From contig MHBL01000299.1 in assembly GCA_001803235.1 (NCBI GenBank), positions 1 through 45,637 of the forward strand: a DNA stretch of 45,637 nucleotides, in the 5' to 3' direction. The position numbers and the translations under genes were made by a program. Positions within the stretch are counted from its first letter, which is position 1, and each line of letters opens with the position of its first letter. The notes under the pieces were generated by a model, which was not told the origin of the DNA, did not search any database, and worked only from the letters and a program-made list of their open reading frames with translations. Positions 8,839-17,525 of the stretch are shown here, in pieces. Source of the DNA: Lentisphaerae bacterium RIFOXYA12_64_32 (GTDB taxonomy: Bacteria; Verrucomicrobiota; Lentisphaeria; Oligosphaerales; YB12-FULL-65-16).

Positions 8839-8944
8839 GAACGGGGACGGTCGGCTTCCCTTCCCGCGCCGGTCGCGCCGCCTGCCACCGAAACCCAAGT
8901 TCAGAAACGTGACGACCGTACCCGCAGACCATGGAGGAACTGTC

Positions 8945-11900
8945 ATGCGACCTACTCCAACCGATGTCCGCCCGTCGCGCACCCGTAGGATGCCGTGCCA
9001 ACCATCAGGCCGCTCTCTCGCCATCGCCGCCGCACTGGGCTTGCTCGGTCTGACGGCCGCCACAGGCGCCCGCGCCGCGCTCTCCGGCGACTTTGACCCC
9101 AAGGTTCTTGCGCCCAGCACCGAGTTCGCCACTCCGCACATTGCCTGGCTCAAGCCGGCGCAGGGCGCGCCGCTCCGGGTCCTGTTCATCATGTCCCAGC
9201 ACGCCATGCGCGAAGTCGTCGAGATCGCACAACGCACGGATCTGGACTACCAGGTCTACGCCATCCCGGCCCGGCCCACGCCCGAAGGCTTCAGCACCCC
9301 GCCCCTGAAGAAGGACGACTACCGCCGCGACCTGCAGGAGAAACTCGATGCACCCAACCAGCTCATCGTGGTCGGGGTCGAGAACTGGAACTGGCTCAGC
9401 CTCTGGGAACGTTACCGCATTCTGAAGAAGGTGAAGGACGGCACGCCCATGATCGCCGTCGCCGCCAGTGCCGACGAGTACCTCAAGCGCGCCACAGCCA
9501 AGGACACGGCTCAGCCACTGCTGGATTTCCTGGTCCCGTTCAAGGGCTTGCCCGCCTACCGCGACGCCGCGGACTCCGCAACCTTCCTCAAGAACGCGGT
9601 CGCCGCCTTCCGGTTCGGCAACGGCACCATCACGTTGCTGAAGGGCTTCCGCGTGTGGCCGCCGCAGGCCTTCACGCCGCCCTGGCCGGGTGGGCTCGAA
9701 CTCAACTTGGTCGAGTACGACTACTACCTGGGCTTTGTCATACACCTGATGCAGGCCGCGGCCGGGCAGCTACCGCCGGTCCAAGTCCGGGGCGAATCGC
9801 TCCAGCCCCGGGACCGTGACGCCCTGACTCCGCTCCAGTTCACCCTCGCCGCCACCGGACCGCGCAAAGTCCTGTGCCGGTTCGTGCTGCGCAACCGCGA
9901 CAACCAGGTACTGGCATCGGAAGAGCGGCGCCTCGACCTCGCCGGCGGCAATGCCCCGGTGCAGTTCGCCTTCCCCAAAGTCCCGGCCGGCGACTGCTTC
10001 GCCGACCTCTGGGTGCTCGAGGACGGCAAGATCATCGATTTCGGTTCGGCGTTCGTCCCGGTCAGCTCGGCCAGTGCTATCAGCGCACTGACCGTGGCCG
10101 CCAGTTTCGGCAAGAGCGAACCCGTGTCCGGAACGGCCTCACTCACTCTGAAACCCGGCGACCAGGGCCTGATGCTGCACGTCCGGCAACGTGATCTTTA
10201 CGGTCGCGTGACCGCCGAGGTGACCGTGCCGGTCCCCACGGCGGACGCCGCCACGGAGGACGTCGCCTTCCAGCTCCCTGCCACCGTGCCGTTGTCCATC
10301 GTTCAGTACGTCGAGGCCGAGCTCTGCCGCGCGGCTGAGGTGCTCGCCCGGAAGCGGGCCGCGTACTCTGTTTCCGATCTCAGACCGCCCGACGACTCGC
10401 GCTATGTCATCTGGGGTGTGGGCCAGTGCGCCGCGAACACGTACCTGGGATACCATGCGTATCGCGCCTGCCGCGAAGCGGGGTACGACACGCAGTACAC
10501 CGGGTTCACCACACTGGTCCCGCTCGCAGACATGTGGCACCTCCCGTACGCCACCCGCATCCACCCGGACGAGGAGTTCGGCAAGACGGCCAAAGGCCCC
10601 GACGTCCACATCCGCAAGCCCTGCCTCTCCGACGCCGCCGACCGCGCGGCCGAAGCGAAGAAGCTCTCGGACATCGCCGCAAGGCTGAAGCCCTTCTCCG
10701 TCTCCGAGTTCTCCATGGGCGACGAGTGCCATCTCCAGTGGGCGACCCAGAACGAGCTCTGCTTCTCACCCGCTTGCGTCGCTGTTTTCCACGAGTCCCT
10801 CAAGCGCGAGTATGGTAACCTCGACGCGGTCAACCAGGAGTACGGCACGAAGTACGCCTCGTTCGACGAGGTTCAGCCGGTCACTCTCGCGGATGCCATG
10901 AAGACGCCGACGCTCGGGCCGTTGTGGGTCGACTACCGCCGGCACATGGAAAGCGTCTGGGCCGACTTCCAGGGCGTCTGCCGCGACAGCATCCAGTCGG
11001 TCATCCCGGACGCGCGGGTCGGCTACGAGGGCACGGACTACGACAACATCGGCAGCTTCGAGGGTTTCGAGTTCGACAAGATCATGCGCATCATGCGCCT
11101 GAACAACACCTACGACGGCGTCTTCTCGCCCTACGCCATCGTCGACCTCAGCCAGCCGGGCACGCTGGTGAGCACCGGCTGGTTCGGCAGCTACGAGGAG
11201 TACAAGCGCTATCACGACTGGCCCAGCCAGACCTACAACCGCTACATCCCCTGGCGGCACCTGTTCCGCGGCTCGAACTCGTTCTGGGTCTGGTACGCCT
11301 GCGTCGCGGACAACGGTGTCGGGCACGGCAGCGTCATGGCGCCGGACTTCTCCTTCTTCGAGTGCTTCCAAACCAACCTCCCCGAAATGCGTGACATCAA
11401 GCACGGCCCGGGCAAGCTCATCATGCACGCCACACGCGAAAACGACGCCACCGCCATCCTCTACTCGCCGAGCAGCATTCACGCCGCCACGCTCTGCGGC
11501 ATGAGCGGCGTGCAGCAGGACGTCCTGCGCAGTCTCATTCCGCTCATGGAAGACACGCGCCGGCAGTTCCGCATCGTCTCGTACCGGCAAGTCGCCGAAG
11601 GCATTCTCGAGAAAGGCAAGTACCGGTTCCTGTTCCTGCCGTTCGCTCAGGCGCTGTCGAAACAGGAGGCCGAGAACATCCGCGCCTTCGTGAAGAACGG
11701 CGGCACGGTCATTGCCGACCTGCGCCCGGGCGTCTGCGACGAGCACGGCAAGGCCTGGTCCGGCAATGGCGCTCTGGACGACGTGTTCGGCGTCACTCAG
11801 GAGCCTGGGCCCAAGGCCGTCAAGGACGGCACCGTCACGTTCGCCGGCGCGCCCTTCCCCGACACCTTCCCGAAGACCTACACGGACGCCACGCTGAAGC

Positions 11901-12724
11901 TGGCCAGCGGCCAGGCCGTGGCCAAGGCGGGCGAGGCACCGGCACTGGTCACCAACACGTTCGGCAGCGGCAAGGCCATGCTCTGGAACTTCTCGCTGCA
12001 CGCGTACCAGCGCAATGCCGGCGTGCTCGCCATCGAGGTCGAGAAACTCACCGAACAGGCGCCGCAGGTCAAAGCCCTGTTCGAGGTATTGGCCGGACAG
12101 GCTGGACTCGCGTCGGAACTGACCGTTTCGCCCGCGGTCGAAGGCCTGCGCGCCTACCGCCACCACGCCGGCAGCCTGCGCTACCTCGGCCTGCTCCAGC
12201 ACCCGTGCCGCGCCCAGGCTGCGGCCCTCGCCAAGGCCGGTGCGGACGCCGCAACCGCCGGCAAGTCCGAGCCGCCTGCACCCGTGCCGACCACCATCGG
12301 CCTGGACGGTACGTTCCACGTCTACGACATCCGCAACGGTCGCTACGTCGGCAAGACAGACCGGATCAAGGCGGTCATTCGTCCCGGCGATGCGGACTTC
12401 TACAGCCTGCTGCCCTACCGCGTCAAGGGTCTCGATGTCGACGTGCCGGGCAAGGCGGCGCCCGGCGAAACGCTGCACTATCGTGTCGACGTCAAAACGG
12501 ACGGCGCGACACCCGAACTCCACATTGTCCGGGTTACGTTCGTCGACCCGGACGGCCGCGAGGCGGACCACTATTCGTGGAACCTGGCCGCGCCCGCAGG
12601 CCACGTCCAAGGCACGATCCCGCTGGCGCTCAACGGCAAGCCGGGCACATGGAAACTCGTCGCGCGCGACGTCGCCACCGGCACGACCGAAACGAAGAAT
12701 GTCAAACTGCGGGAGGCCCAATGA
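8945..12724 (+). CDS. Secreted GH42-like beta-galactosidase-family protein
   Basis: 1259 residues. I chose the ATG at 8945 because GGAGG lies seven bases before it; an in-frame ATG 36 bases upstream lacks such a site. A twin-Arg-free signal peptide ends at GARA-AL near residue 40. A Rossmann-like region (about 75-190) and beta-sandwich follow. A TIM barrel begins near 485 (RYVIWGVGQCAANTYLGYHAY), with EFSMGDECHLQ near 590 as candidate acid/base region and a Trp-rich FWVWYACVADNG near 775. A beta-galactosidase trimerisation-type domain (about 835-935, FVKNGGTVIADLRPG) and C-terminal Ig-like strands follow. The family hydrolyses beta-galactosides, but the usual GH42 Asn-Glu pair is not obvious, so activity and substrate remain open. 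Only 42 bp separate it from the next gene. Confidence 0.85.
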   Translation: MRPTPTDVRPSRTRRMPCQPSGRSLAIAAALGLLGLTAATGARAALSGDFDPKVLAPSTEFATPHIAWLKPAQGAPLRVLFIMSQHAMREVVEIAQRTDLDYQVYAIPARPTPEGFSTPPLKKDDYRRDLQEKLDAPNQLIVVGVENWNWLSLWERYRILKKVKDGTPMIAVAASADEYLKRATAKDTAQPLLDFLVPFKGLPAYRDAADSATFLKNAVAAFRFGNGTITLLKGFRVWPPQAFTPPWPGGLELNLVEYDYYLGFVIHLMQAAAGQLPPVQVRGESLQPRDRDALTPLQFTLAATGPRKVLCRFVLRNRDNQVLASEERRLDLAGGNAPVQFAFPKVPAGDCFADLWVLEDGKIIDFGSAFVPVSSASAISALTVAASFGKSEPVSGTASLTLKPGDQGLMLHVRQRDLYGRVTAEVTVPVPTADAATEDVAFQLPATVPLSIVQYVEAELCRAAEVLARKRAAYSVSDLRPPDDSRYVIWGVGQCAANTYLGYHAYRACREAGYDTQYTGFTTLVPLADMWHLPYATRIHPDEEFGKTAKGPDVHIRKPCLSDAADRAAEAKKLSDIAARLKPFSVSEFSMGDECHLQWATQNELCFSPACVAVFHESLKREYGNLDAVNQEYGTKYASFDEVQPVTLADAMKTPTLGPLWVDYRRHMESVWADFQGVCRDSIQSVIPDARVGYEGTDYDNIGSFEGFEFDKIMRIMRLNNTYDGVFSPYAIVDLSQPGTLVSTGWFGSYEEYKRYHDWPSQTYNRYIPWRHLFRGSNSFWVWYACVADNGVGHGSVMAPDFSFFECFQTNLPEMRDIKHGPGKLIMHATRENDATAILYSPSSIHAATLCGMSGVQQDVLRSLIPLMEDTRRQFRIVSYRQVAEGILEKGKYRFLFLPFAQALSKQEAENIRAFVKNGGTVIADLRPGVCDEHGKAWSGNGALDDVFGVTQEPGPKAVKDGTVTFAGAPFPDTFPKTYTDATLKLASGQAVAKAGEAPALVTNTFGSGKAMLWNFSLHAYQRNAGVLAIEVEKLTEQAPQVKALFEVLAGQAGLASELTVSPAVEGLRAYRHHAGSLRYLGLLQHPCRAQAAALAKAGADAATAGKSEPPAPVPTTIGLDGTFHVYDIRNGRYVGKTDRIKAVIRPGDADFYSLLPYRVKGLDVDVPGKAAPGETLHYRVDVKTDGATPELHIVRVTFVDPDGREADHYSWNLAAPAGHVQGTIPLALNGKPGTWKLVARDVATGTTETKNVKLREAQ

Positions 12725-12766
12725 ACCCCTGCACAACCAAGCCGTCGCAGACTGCAGTCCGCGCGG

Positions 12767-13627
12767 ATGAATCCAGTCTCGCGAAATTCCGGCCGCAGTG
12801 GCTCGGCGCGTCTCGCGCCGAAGCAGATTGCGCCAGCCGGAGCACCCCGCTGCGGTTTCGGAGGTCCCGCGCCACTGCCCGCGGCTGCCTGGCGCGCCTG
12901 GGCCGCCGCCGCGTTCCTGGCCTGGGCCGGCGCCGTGACAACCGCACACGCCCAGGACGCACCGGCGCTGCCCGAGCCGGACAAGCTCACACTCGCGGAC
13001 CTGAAGGTCCCCGACGCCACGCCGGAGTTCCTCGATGCCTACCGGCTCTTCCTCAAGGCTGGCGTGTCCGACAAGGGCAAGCGCGGCTATGCCGGCGCCG
13101 TTGTGGCCCTGGACAAGGTCGGCAAGTCCACATCTAGCCAGGGCCTCAAGCTGCACTGCCTGTTCCTCACCGCGTTCGCGCAGTTCCTCGACGGCAAGTT
13201 TGCGGAGTCCGCACAGTCTGCGACGTCCGCGCTCGAGTTAGCCAAGACCTGCATGGCTGACAACGCCAGCATCAATGGGCTGGTCAGCCTGAAGACCGCC
13301 ATCGAGGCGGAGAGGATGAAGGAATTGCCAGACCTGACCGCGTTCCTGAAGCTCGGCAAGGACGGCGGCGCGCTCGCGGCCGACTTGTTCGCCATCTACC
13401 GCGCCCGGGAAGACCTCGACGCCAAGCTCGACGCACGCTGGCAGAAGAACCGCGGCGTCATGGACGCGAAGATTGCCGATTGGGCCGCCGCCGAGAAGTT
13501 CACCCCGGAGCAGGTCGAGAAAGTCCGGCAAGAGCTCGAGCAGCAGTTCCGTCCCCAAGGCAGCGTCGACCTCGACGCGGTGGAAAACGAACTGGTCAAG
13601 ATCTCCCTGCAGATGCTGGTGGAGTGA
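12767..13627 (+). CDS. Small exported protein of unknown function with repeat-derived N-terminus
   Basis: 286 residues if the ATG at 12767 is used; no good ribosome binding site precedes it, so the start is uncertain. A hydrophobic segment (AAAAFLAWAGAVTTAHA) ends near residue 63 and looks like a signal peptide with a cut after AHA. The roughly 40 residues before it are the translation of a family 2 repeat. The mature part is alpha-helical and acidic, with TPR-like spacing, ending in a coiled-coil region (FTPEQVEKVRQELEQQF). I recognise no catalytic motif. It lies between the GH42-like gene and the pseudopilin gene with short spacers and is probably in the same transcript. Confidence 0.75.
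   Translation: MNPVSRNSGRSGSARLAPKQIAPAGAPRCGFGGPAPLPAAAWRAWAAAAFLAWAGAVTTAHAQDAPALPEPDKLTLADLKVPDATPEFLDAYRLFLKAGVSDKGKRGYAGAVVALDKVGKSTSSQGLKLHCLFLTAFAQFLDGKFAESAQSATSALELAKTCMADNASINGLVSLKTAIEAERMKELPDLTAFLKLGKDGGALAADLFAIYRAREDLDAKLDARWQKNRGVMDAKIADWAAAEKFTPEQVEKVRQELEQQFRPQGSVDLDAVENELVKISLQMLVE
12797..12882. repeat. Family 2 repeat, copy inside a coding N-terminus
   Basis: The reverse complement of this stretch matches the intergenic copy at about 8592-8672 over a 20-base block and two shorter blocks in the same order. Its right part also forms a small palindrome (GGCGCG/CGCGCC near 12803-12820). It is read in frame ahead of the signal peptide of the 12767 gene. Confidence 0.75.
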
Positions 13628-13676
13628 CACCGAATACGCACTCGTCCGTGCGAGTGTCCCGAACCGAGGAACAGCC

Positions 13677-14459
13677 ATGCACCATCCTGAGACAGAAGTC
13701 CGACCACGCGTAGAAACGGACGCCCTGGCTCGTAGTCCCGCCTTCAGGCGGTCTGGGAACCCGCGTTGCTTCACTCTCATCGAGCTCCTCGTCGTCATCG
13801 GCATTCTCTCCGTACTCGCTGGCACGCTGCTGGCGACCGGGGTCGCCCAGGCGCGAGAGAAGACCCAGCAGGCGCGGTGCGCCCTGAACATGAAACGCAT
13901 CGGCGTCGCCTGGACGTCGTTCGCCGACGATCACGACGGCTGGATCCTGCCCGCGCGACTCCCCGCACCCGACAAGCTGCCCAAGTCGTTCCCGACCGAG
14001 TTCCCCGAACGCGCCAGAGTCGAAGGGGTCTGGTGGCAGACGCTGGTGAACAACGGCTACCTCGGCACCGAAGCCGAAGGCCCGGGAGGTCTCTTCGCCT
14101 GCCCGACCGACGCCAAGCCTGCCCCGAACAGCCTGGGCGAGAAGAAGTTCTGCTTCAGTTACGGCTACATGGACTGCTTCGGGCTCCCCTACGCGACGAA
14201 TCCGGAAGGCTGGCCCACCAACGGCAACTACGGCATCAAACACCGTCGCCAACTCGCGAAGAGTCACGGCACCATCCCCGTGCTCGTCGAGAGCGCCAAC
14301 AACACCGTGCCGCTCGGCGGCTACGGCTCCTGGCCCCTGACCAAGTGGACCGTTTTCCGCCACGCCGGCAACGAGAACATCCTCTACGACGACGGCAGCG
14401 TCGTGCTCGTCGCCCCCGACGACCCCGCCGCCATCGCCTCGTGCAACGGCCTGTTCTGA
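13677..14459 (+). CDS. Type II secretion/type IV pilus-like pseudopilin with H-x9-DG motif
   Basis: 260 residues. The ATG at 13677 has GAGGA six bases upstream and is 49 bp after the previous stop. The prepilin signature CFTLIELLVVIGILSVLAG starts near residue 31, with Phe32 and Glu36 in place; Cys replaces the usual Gly before the cut. The C-terminal domain has the H-x9-DG pattern (HAGNENILYDDG, residues about 229-240) typical of the expanded PVC pseudopilin family. The 31-residue leader is unusually long, and residues about 19-27 (RSPAFRRSG) are half of a family 1 palindrome. It probably forms short envelope fibres or is anchored in the inner membrane; its link with the GH42-like enzyme is suggested by operon order only. 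Confidence 0.92.
   Translation: MHHPETEVRPRVETDALARSPAFRRSGNPRCFTLIELLVVIGILSVLAGTLLATGVAQAREKTQQARCALNMKRIGVAWTSFADDHDGWILPARLPAPDKLPKSFPTEFPERARVEGVWWQTLVNNGYLGTEAEGPGGLFACPTDAKPAPNSLGEKKFCFSYGYMDCFGLPYATNPEGWPTNGNYGIKHRRQLAKSHGTIPVLVESANNTVPLGGYGSWPLTKWTVFRHAGNENILYDDGSVVLVAPDDPAAIASCNGLF
13732..13756. repeat. Half-site of the family 1 palindrome in the pseudopilin leader
   Basis: GTAGTCCCGCCTTCAGGCGG followed by TCTGG matches the right arm of the complete elements at 1306-1330 and 1723-1747. The partner arm is missing. It is read in frame just ahead of the prepilin cleavage site. Confidence 0.8.
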
Positions 14460-14847
14460 GTCCCAGTCGCGACCCAAGTCGTCGAGTGGTGGCTCTGCCC
14501 CCACACCCCCGCCAAAGGGACTCGTCCCTTTGGAATCCCGTTGGACTTTGCCCGGCCGCGCATCGACTTCATCGATGCACGGCCGGGCAAAGTCCCGTGG
14601 GGTGTCCAAAGGGCACCACTGGCCCTCTGTGGCAGGACTGCAGTGCAGTCCCCTTCCGATCACCTTGATCGCACCGTGGTATGGGCCCCCGTCGCCCCTG
14701 CGCGTAAACTCCCCGAAAGTAGAGCATGGCTCCAGCCTTGCTCACCGCGTTTTCCCGTCAGGGGATCGAGGCGGTCGCCACAGGATCACCGCGTCGCGGC
14801 CAGTCGCCCCGACGGAGTCCCCGCCCCCGCGCCTCAGCTTCCATCCC
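14460..14847. other. 388-bp convergent spacer with a chain of hairpins
   Basis: No gene is supported. It holds, in order, a perfect 10-bp hairpin (14512-14521 with 14524-14533), a much longer palindrome at 14543-14595, a small palindrome GGACTGCAGTGCAGTCC near 14635-14651, and a copy of GCATGGCTCCAGCCTTGC at 14724-14741 that recurs at 43991 and, inverted, at 44056. These may act together as a two-way terminator between converging genes, but no T-run is present. Confidence 0.55.
14543..14595. repeat. Long near-perfect palindrome downstream of the pseudopilin gene
   Basis: The arms are about 24 bases (GGACTTTGCCCGGCCG.GCATCGA and its complement) with one mismatch position and a 5-base loop. 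It is the strongest hairpin in the spacer. The preceding bases 14491-14533 (GGCTCTGCCCCCACACCCCC onward) resemble the reverse complement of about 44406-44453, so it belongs to a dispersed element. Confidence 0.8.
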
Positions 14848-16026
14848 TCAGCCCTGCCCGCGCAGACACTTGCCGGTCGCCTGGTCGTACCGGCCGTAGG
14901 TGCGCGCGGTCTCGATCATGGCGTACAGGTTCTCAAACGGCGTGTCGCGCCCGCACTGGTCACCGGTGGAAAGAACGAACCGGCCGCCGTCGCCGGCATC
15001 GTCGATGGCCTTCTTTGACGCCGCAATCACGTCCTTGACCGACCCGCGCAGCATCACTTCGGTCGTATGCAGGTTGCCCTTGAGCGTGATCTTCTTCCCG
15101 TACAGGCGCTTGAGCTCGGCCAGGTTGCAGTCGCCCATGGGCGGGATCTCCAACGGGTCGATCACGGTCAGGCCCGTCTCCTCGGCCATGATCTTGACCA
15201 GTTCGCGCTCCGGCCCGCACGAGTGCACGTGCGTCGGCAGCCCAGCCGCCGTCGCCAGTTCGATGACGCGCTTCACGGCCGGCAACGCCACTTTGCGGAA
15301 CATCTCGACCGTCTGCCAAATCAGTGTTCCCGAGCCGCCCACAGCGATGAAATCCGGCTTGACCGGCATCGCCATGATGCGCTGGAAATGCTTCTCCGCC
15401 GCGACGACGCGGTCCCGCGCCCACTTCTCGTGCTTGTCCGGGTTGTCGTAGTACTGGTAGACCCCATCCTCGCCCGAAAAGGCGCACGTGCTGGCGCCGC
15501 CCCAGACCCCGATCAGGCCCTGGTCGCCCAACATGGCCTTGGCCCGGGCTAACCCCGCCGGACCGCGGTCAAACTGCTTCACGCCCTCGACCGGCGCCCA
15601 CGTCGTCGGCACGGGCGGCAGCCCGATCTTCTCCGGCTTCACACTGTGTGTCGGCGGATCGGCGACATAGTACACCCGCACATGCGGCGCCCAGACGCGC
15701 TTGCCGTTGTCCACGTAGGACGACTGCACCACAAGCATCTCGGAAGTGCGCGAGACGATGAAATCCTGCCACGGCGGCGCATTCCGCGCCGCATCGGGGT
15801 CGGGCAGGTGCAGCGGGAAGTACCCGTCCATCAGCGAATCGACGTTGAAGAACTTGGCGCAGTTCACGTACGCCTCCCAGTGCGGCGGGTCGTTGTAGAG
15901 GTAAACCTGCCAGAACGGCTTACCGGTCATCTTGACCGGAATCATGTTCGAGAAATCCGGCATCACCGGCACGCAGTCCGGAATGTCGCCGCGCAAAACG
16001 GTCAAAAGACGCTCTCTCGAGGTCAT
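14848..16026 (-). CDS. Uroporphyrinogen decarboxylase (URO-D)-family protein
   Basis: 392 residues. The ATG at 16026 is chosen because AAAGGA lies about seven bases upstream and MTSRERLLTVLRG is the usual family beginning (the frame stays open further upstream). HVHSCGPE near residue 270 and DQCGRDTP near the C-terminus give a His-Cys...Cys set like the zinc site of MtaA/CmuA-type corrinoid methyltransferases, while KGNLHTTEVMLRGSVKDV is the typical late barrel segment. The family includes haem-pathway decarboxylases and methyl-group transferases; the short N-terminus and the lack of haem genes nearby favour the latter. Divergent from an AraC regulator, which probably controls it. Confidence 0.88.
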   Translation of the reverse strand: MTSRERLLTVLRGDIPDCVPVMPDFSNMIPVKMTGKPFWQVYLYNDPPHWEAYVNCAKFFNVDSLMDGYFPLHLPDPDAARNAPPWQDFIVSRTSEMLVVQSSYVDNGKRVWAPHVRVYYVADPPTHSVKPEKIGLPPVPTTWAPVEGVKQFDRGPAGLARAKAMLGDQGLIGVWGGASTCAFSGEDGVYQYYDNPDKHEKWARDRVVAAEKHFQRIMAMPVKPDFIAVGGSGTLIWQTVEMFRKVALPAVKRVIELATAAGLPTHVHSCGPERELVKIMAEETGLTVIDPLEIPPMGDCNLAELKRLYGKKITLKGNLHTTEVMLRGSVKDVIAASKKAIDDAGDGGRFVLSTGDQCGRDTPFENLYAMIETARTYGRYDQATGKCLRGQG

Positions 16027-16202
16027 GGTTCTGTCCTTTCTCGTTCGTCGTCCCGACCGGCCCGCCCCTGCCCTAACCGCCCTCCTATCCCAGCACCGGC
16101 CTTGGGACTGCAGCACATTGCTGCTTATTGATAGAACGGTACACCCTGCAACACGGTTTTTCTTCCGTGACGTTGACATAATAATGCGGTATATTGATAT
16201 TC
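16027..16202. promoter_or_regulatory. Divergent control region between URO-D and AraC genes
   Basis: 176 bp. It is clearly richer in A and T than its surroundings from 16120 to 16200. TTGACA at 16173-16178 is a -35-like box, but no well-spaced -10 follows it. TATTGATA occurs exactly twice, at 16126-16133 and 16192-16199 (66 bp apart), and could be an AraC-family half-site pair. The regulator ATG has no clear Shine-Dalgarno sequence, so it may be leaderless or use the TTG at 16194. Confidence 0.35.
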
Positions 16203-17036
16203 ATGCGTACCATCACCTGGAAGAGCATCGCCGCACCGGGCCAGGCCTTTCACCTCGCGACCAATGGGCCGCGCGACTGGCGCAGTGTGGACGTCCACGC
16301 CCACGACTTCGCCGAGTTGTTCTGGGTTACGCACGGCAGTGGCCGCCACGACGTCAACGGGCAGAGCCGCCCGCTGACGCCAAACCAGGTCGTCTTCCTG
16401 CGGCCTACGGACGGACACGCTGTAAGCTGCACACCCCAGAGCGAATTTGGCATGATCAACCTCGCCTTCCCGGCGCGCAACCTCGGGTTCCTGCGTGAAC
16501 GCTACAGCGCCGAAGCACCCGATTTCTGGCCTGTCGCCGCGTCTCTGCCGGCAACCGTCACGCTCAACACCGGTCAGGCACGCTGGCTGTACAGCGCCTT
16601 TGATCTGCTCCGCACCGCACCGCGTTCGCAACTGGCGCTCGATCGATTCCTGCTCAACCTCCTGAACGAACTGGGCGGTCGCGGCAGCCTGGCCGCCTGG
16701 CACGGCGCGCCTGACTGGCTGCGCCAGGCCTGCCTTGCCATCCGTGCCCCACAGCACTTCCGGCGCGGTCCGCGCGGGCTCGCGGCACTGGCCGGCCGCT
16801 CCCTGGAGCACGTCTCGCGAGTGCTGAAGCAGCACACGGGCAAGACCCCCAGCGAAGTGGTCAACGACGCGCGGCTCGACTACGCGGCGCGCCAGTTGTC
16901 GGCGGATGACGCGAAAATCCTCGACGTCGTCCACGACTGCGGATTCCGCAGTGTGAGCCACTTCTACGCGTGTTTCCGCCAGCAGTTCGGCGTCTCGCCA
17001 CGCCGCTACCGCCTGCGCAGCAAGGGCGTATTCTGA
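16203..17036 (+). CDS. AraC-family transcriptional regulator with N-terminal cupin domain
   Basis: 277 residues from the ATG at 16203; a TTG three codons upstream is the alternative. The N-terminal part (about 1-150) is cupin-like: DVHAHDFAELFWVTHGSGRHDVNGQ contains the HxH and Glu pattern of ligand-binding AraC cupins. The C-terminal part (about 190-277) has the two-helix-turn-helix domain: GLAALAGRSLEHVSRVLKQHTG, then ILDVVHDCGFRSVSHFYACFRQQFGVSPRRYR. Its divergent neighbour, the URO-D-family gene, is the likely target, and the ligand is probably a sugar or a methylated compound, which the sequence does not settle. Confidence 0.93.
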   Translation: MRTITWKSIAAPGQAFHLATNGPRDWRSVDVHAHDFAELFWVTHGSGRHDVNGQSRPLTPNQVVFLRPTDGHAVSCTPQSEFGMINLAFPARNLGFLRERYSAEAPDFWPVAASLPATVTLNTGQARWLYSAFDLLRTAPRSQLALDRFLLNLLNELGGRGSLAAWHGAPDWLRQACLAIRAPQHFRRGPRGLAALAGRSLEHVSRVLKQHTGKTPSEVVNDARLDYAARQLSADDAKILDVVHDCGFRSVSHFYACFRQQFGVSPRRYRLRSKGVF

Positions 17037-17525
17037 CAACCGCGCGCATCCCCGCCCGCCTTCCGAGCCGTGTACTACCCCGCCTTCGCCCCGTACCCCG
17101 GGCACCCGCCGCCCGCCACTCGAATTCACAATAGCTGCTGCATGATTACAAACGCCAAAGCCTGACCCTTGTCCATTCTCGTCCATTCCCGGCAGGGGTC
17201 GGTTGCCGGCTCTTGCCGGCTCACGGACTCCTGCCCTCGCCTTGCAGTTGCCCAGCCTTGGGGCTATCCTCGGCCGCGGATTGCGGACACGGGATGACCA
17301 CCGGCGTGGCGGCGGGGCGGTTGCGGGCAACCGAATTCAAGCGGGGTTTGCGGTTCGGGATGCCGTCTGGCGGATCCGTTTCCGCTCGCGCCCGACGCTT
17401 CACGTGTACCAGGCACGCCTTGCGCTCTTCCCAAGACCGCCTAGAGTTATGGAATTACGATGAAATCCGTCTGCGCCGACGGATGCTCACACGCCCCCAT
17501 GACAGGAATGCGAAAGGACGTGCTC
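17037..17525. other. 489-bp spacer, no gene supported
   Basis: Short frames here have no recognisable content. A GCCGGCTCTT-type doublet occurs near 17207-17222. AAAGGA at 17513-17518 is the ribosome binding site of the next gene. A promoter may lie around 17410-17460 (TTGCGC followed by TAGAGT/TATGGA), but I cannot separate it from chance. Confidence 0.4.

Larger units (their letters stand above)
8451..8944. other. 494-bp spacer carrying three kinds of repeat
   Basis: No gene is supported. Bases about 8500-8524 hold a short tandem repeat of GTCCAGAACCT. Bases about 8592-8672 hold a family 2 element, and 8767-8838 a family 1 palindrome. GGAGG at 8933-8937 serves the gene at 8945. A promoter for the downstream operon should lie here but is not evident. 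Confidence 0.55.

Noticed and set aside
12721..12960. Alternative start ATGAACCCC overlapping the GH42-like stop
   Set aside because: Its frame gives an Arg-rich product without a signal peptide; the frame from 12767 has a signal peptide and helical body.
10766..13156. 796-codon minus-strand frame opposite the GH42-like gene
   Set aside because: Antisense shadow; no motif or ribosome binding site, and the plus strand has clear domains.
14543..14595. Long palindrome as an intrinsic terminator
   Set aside because: No T-run on either side; listed as a repeat instead.
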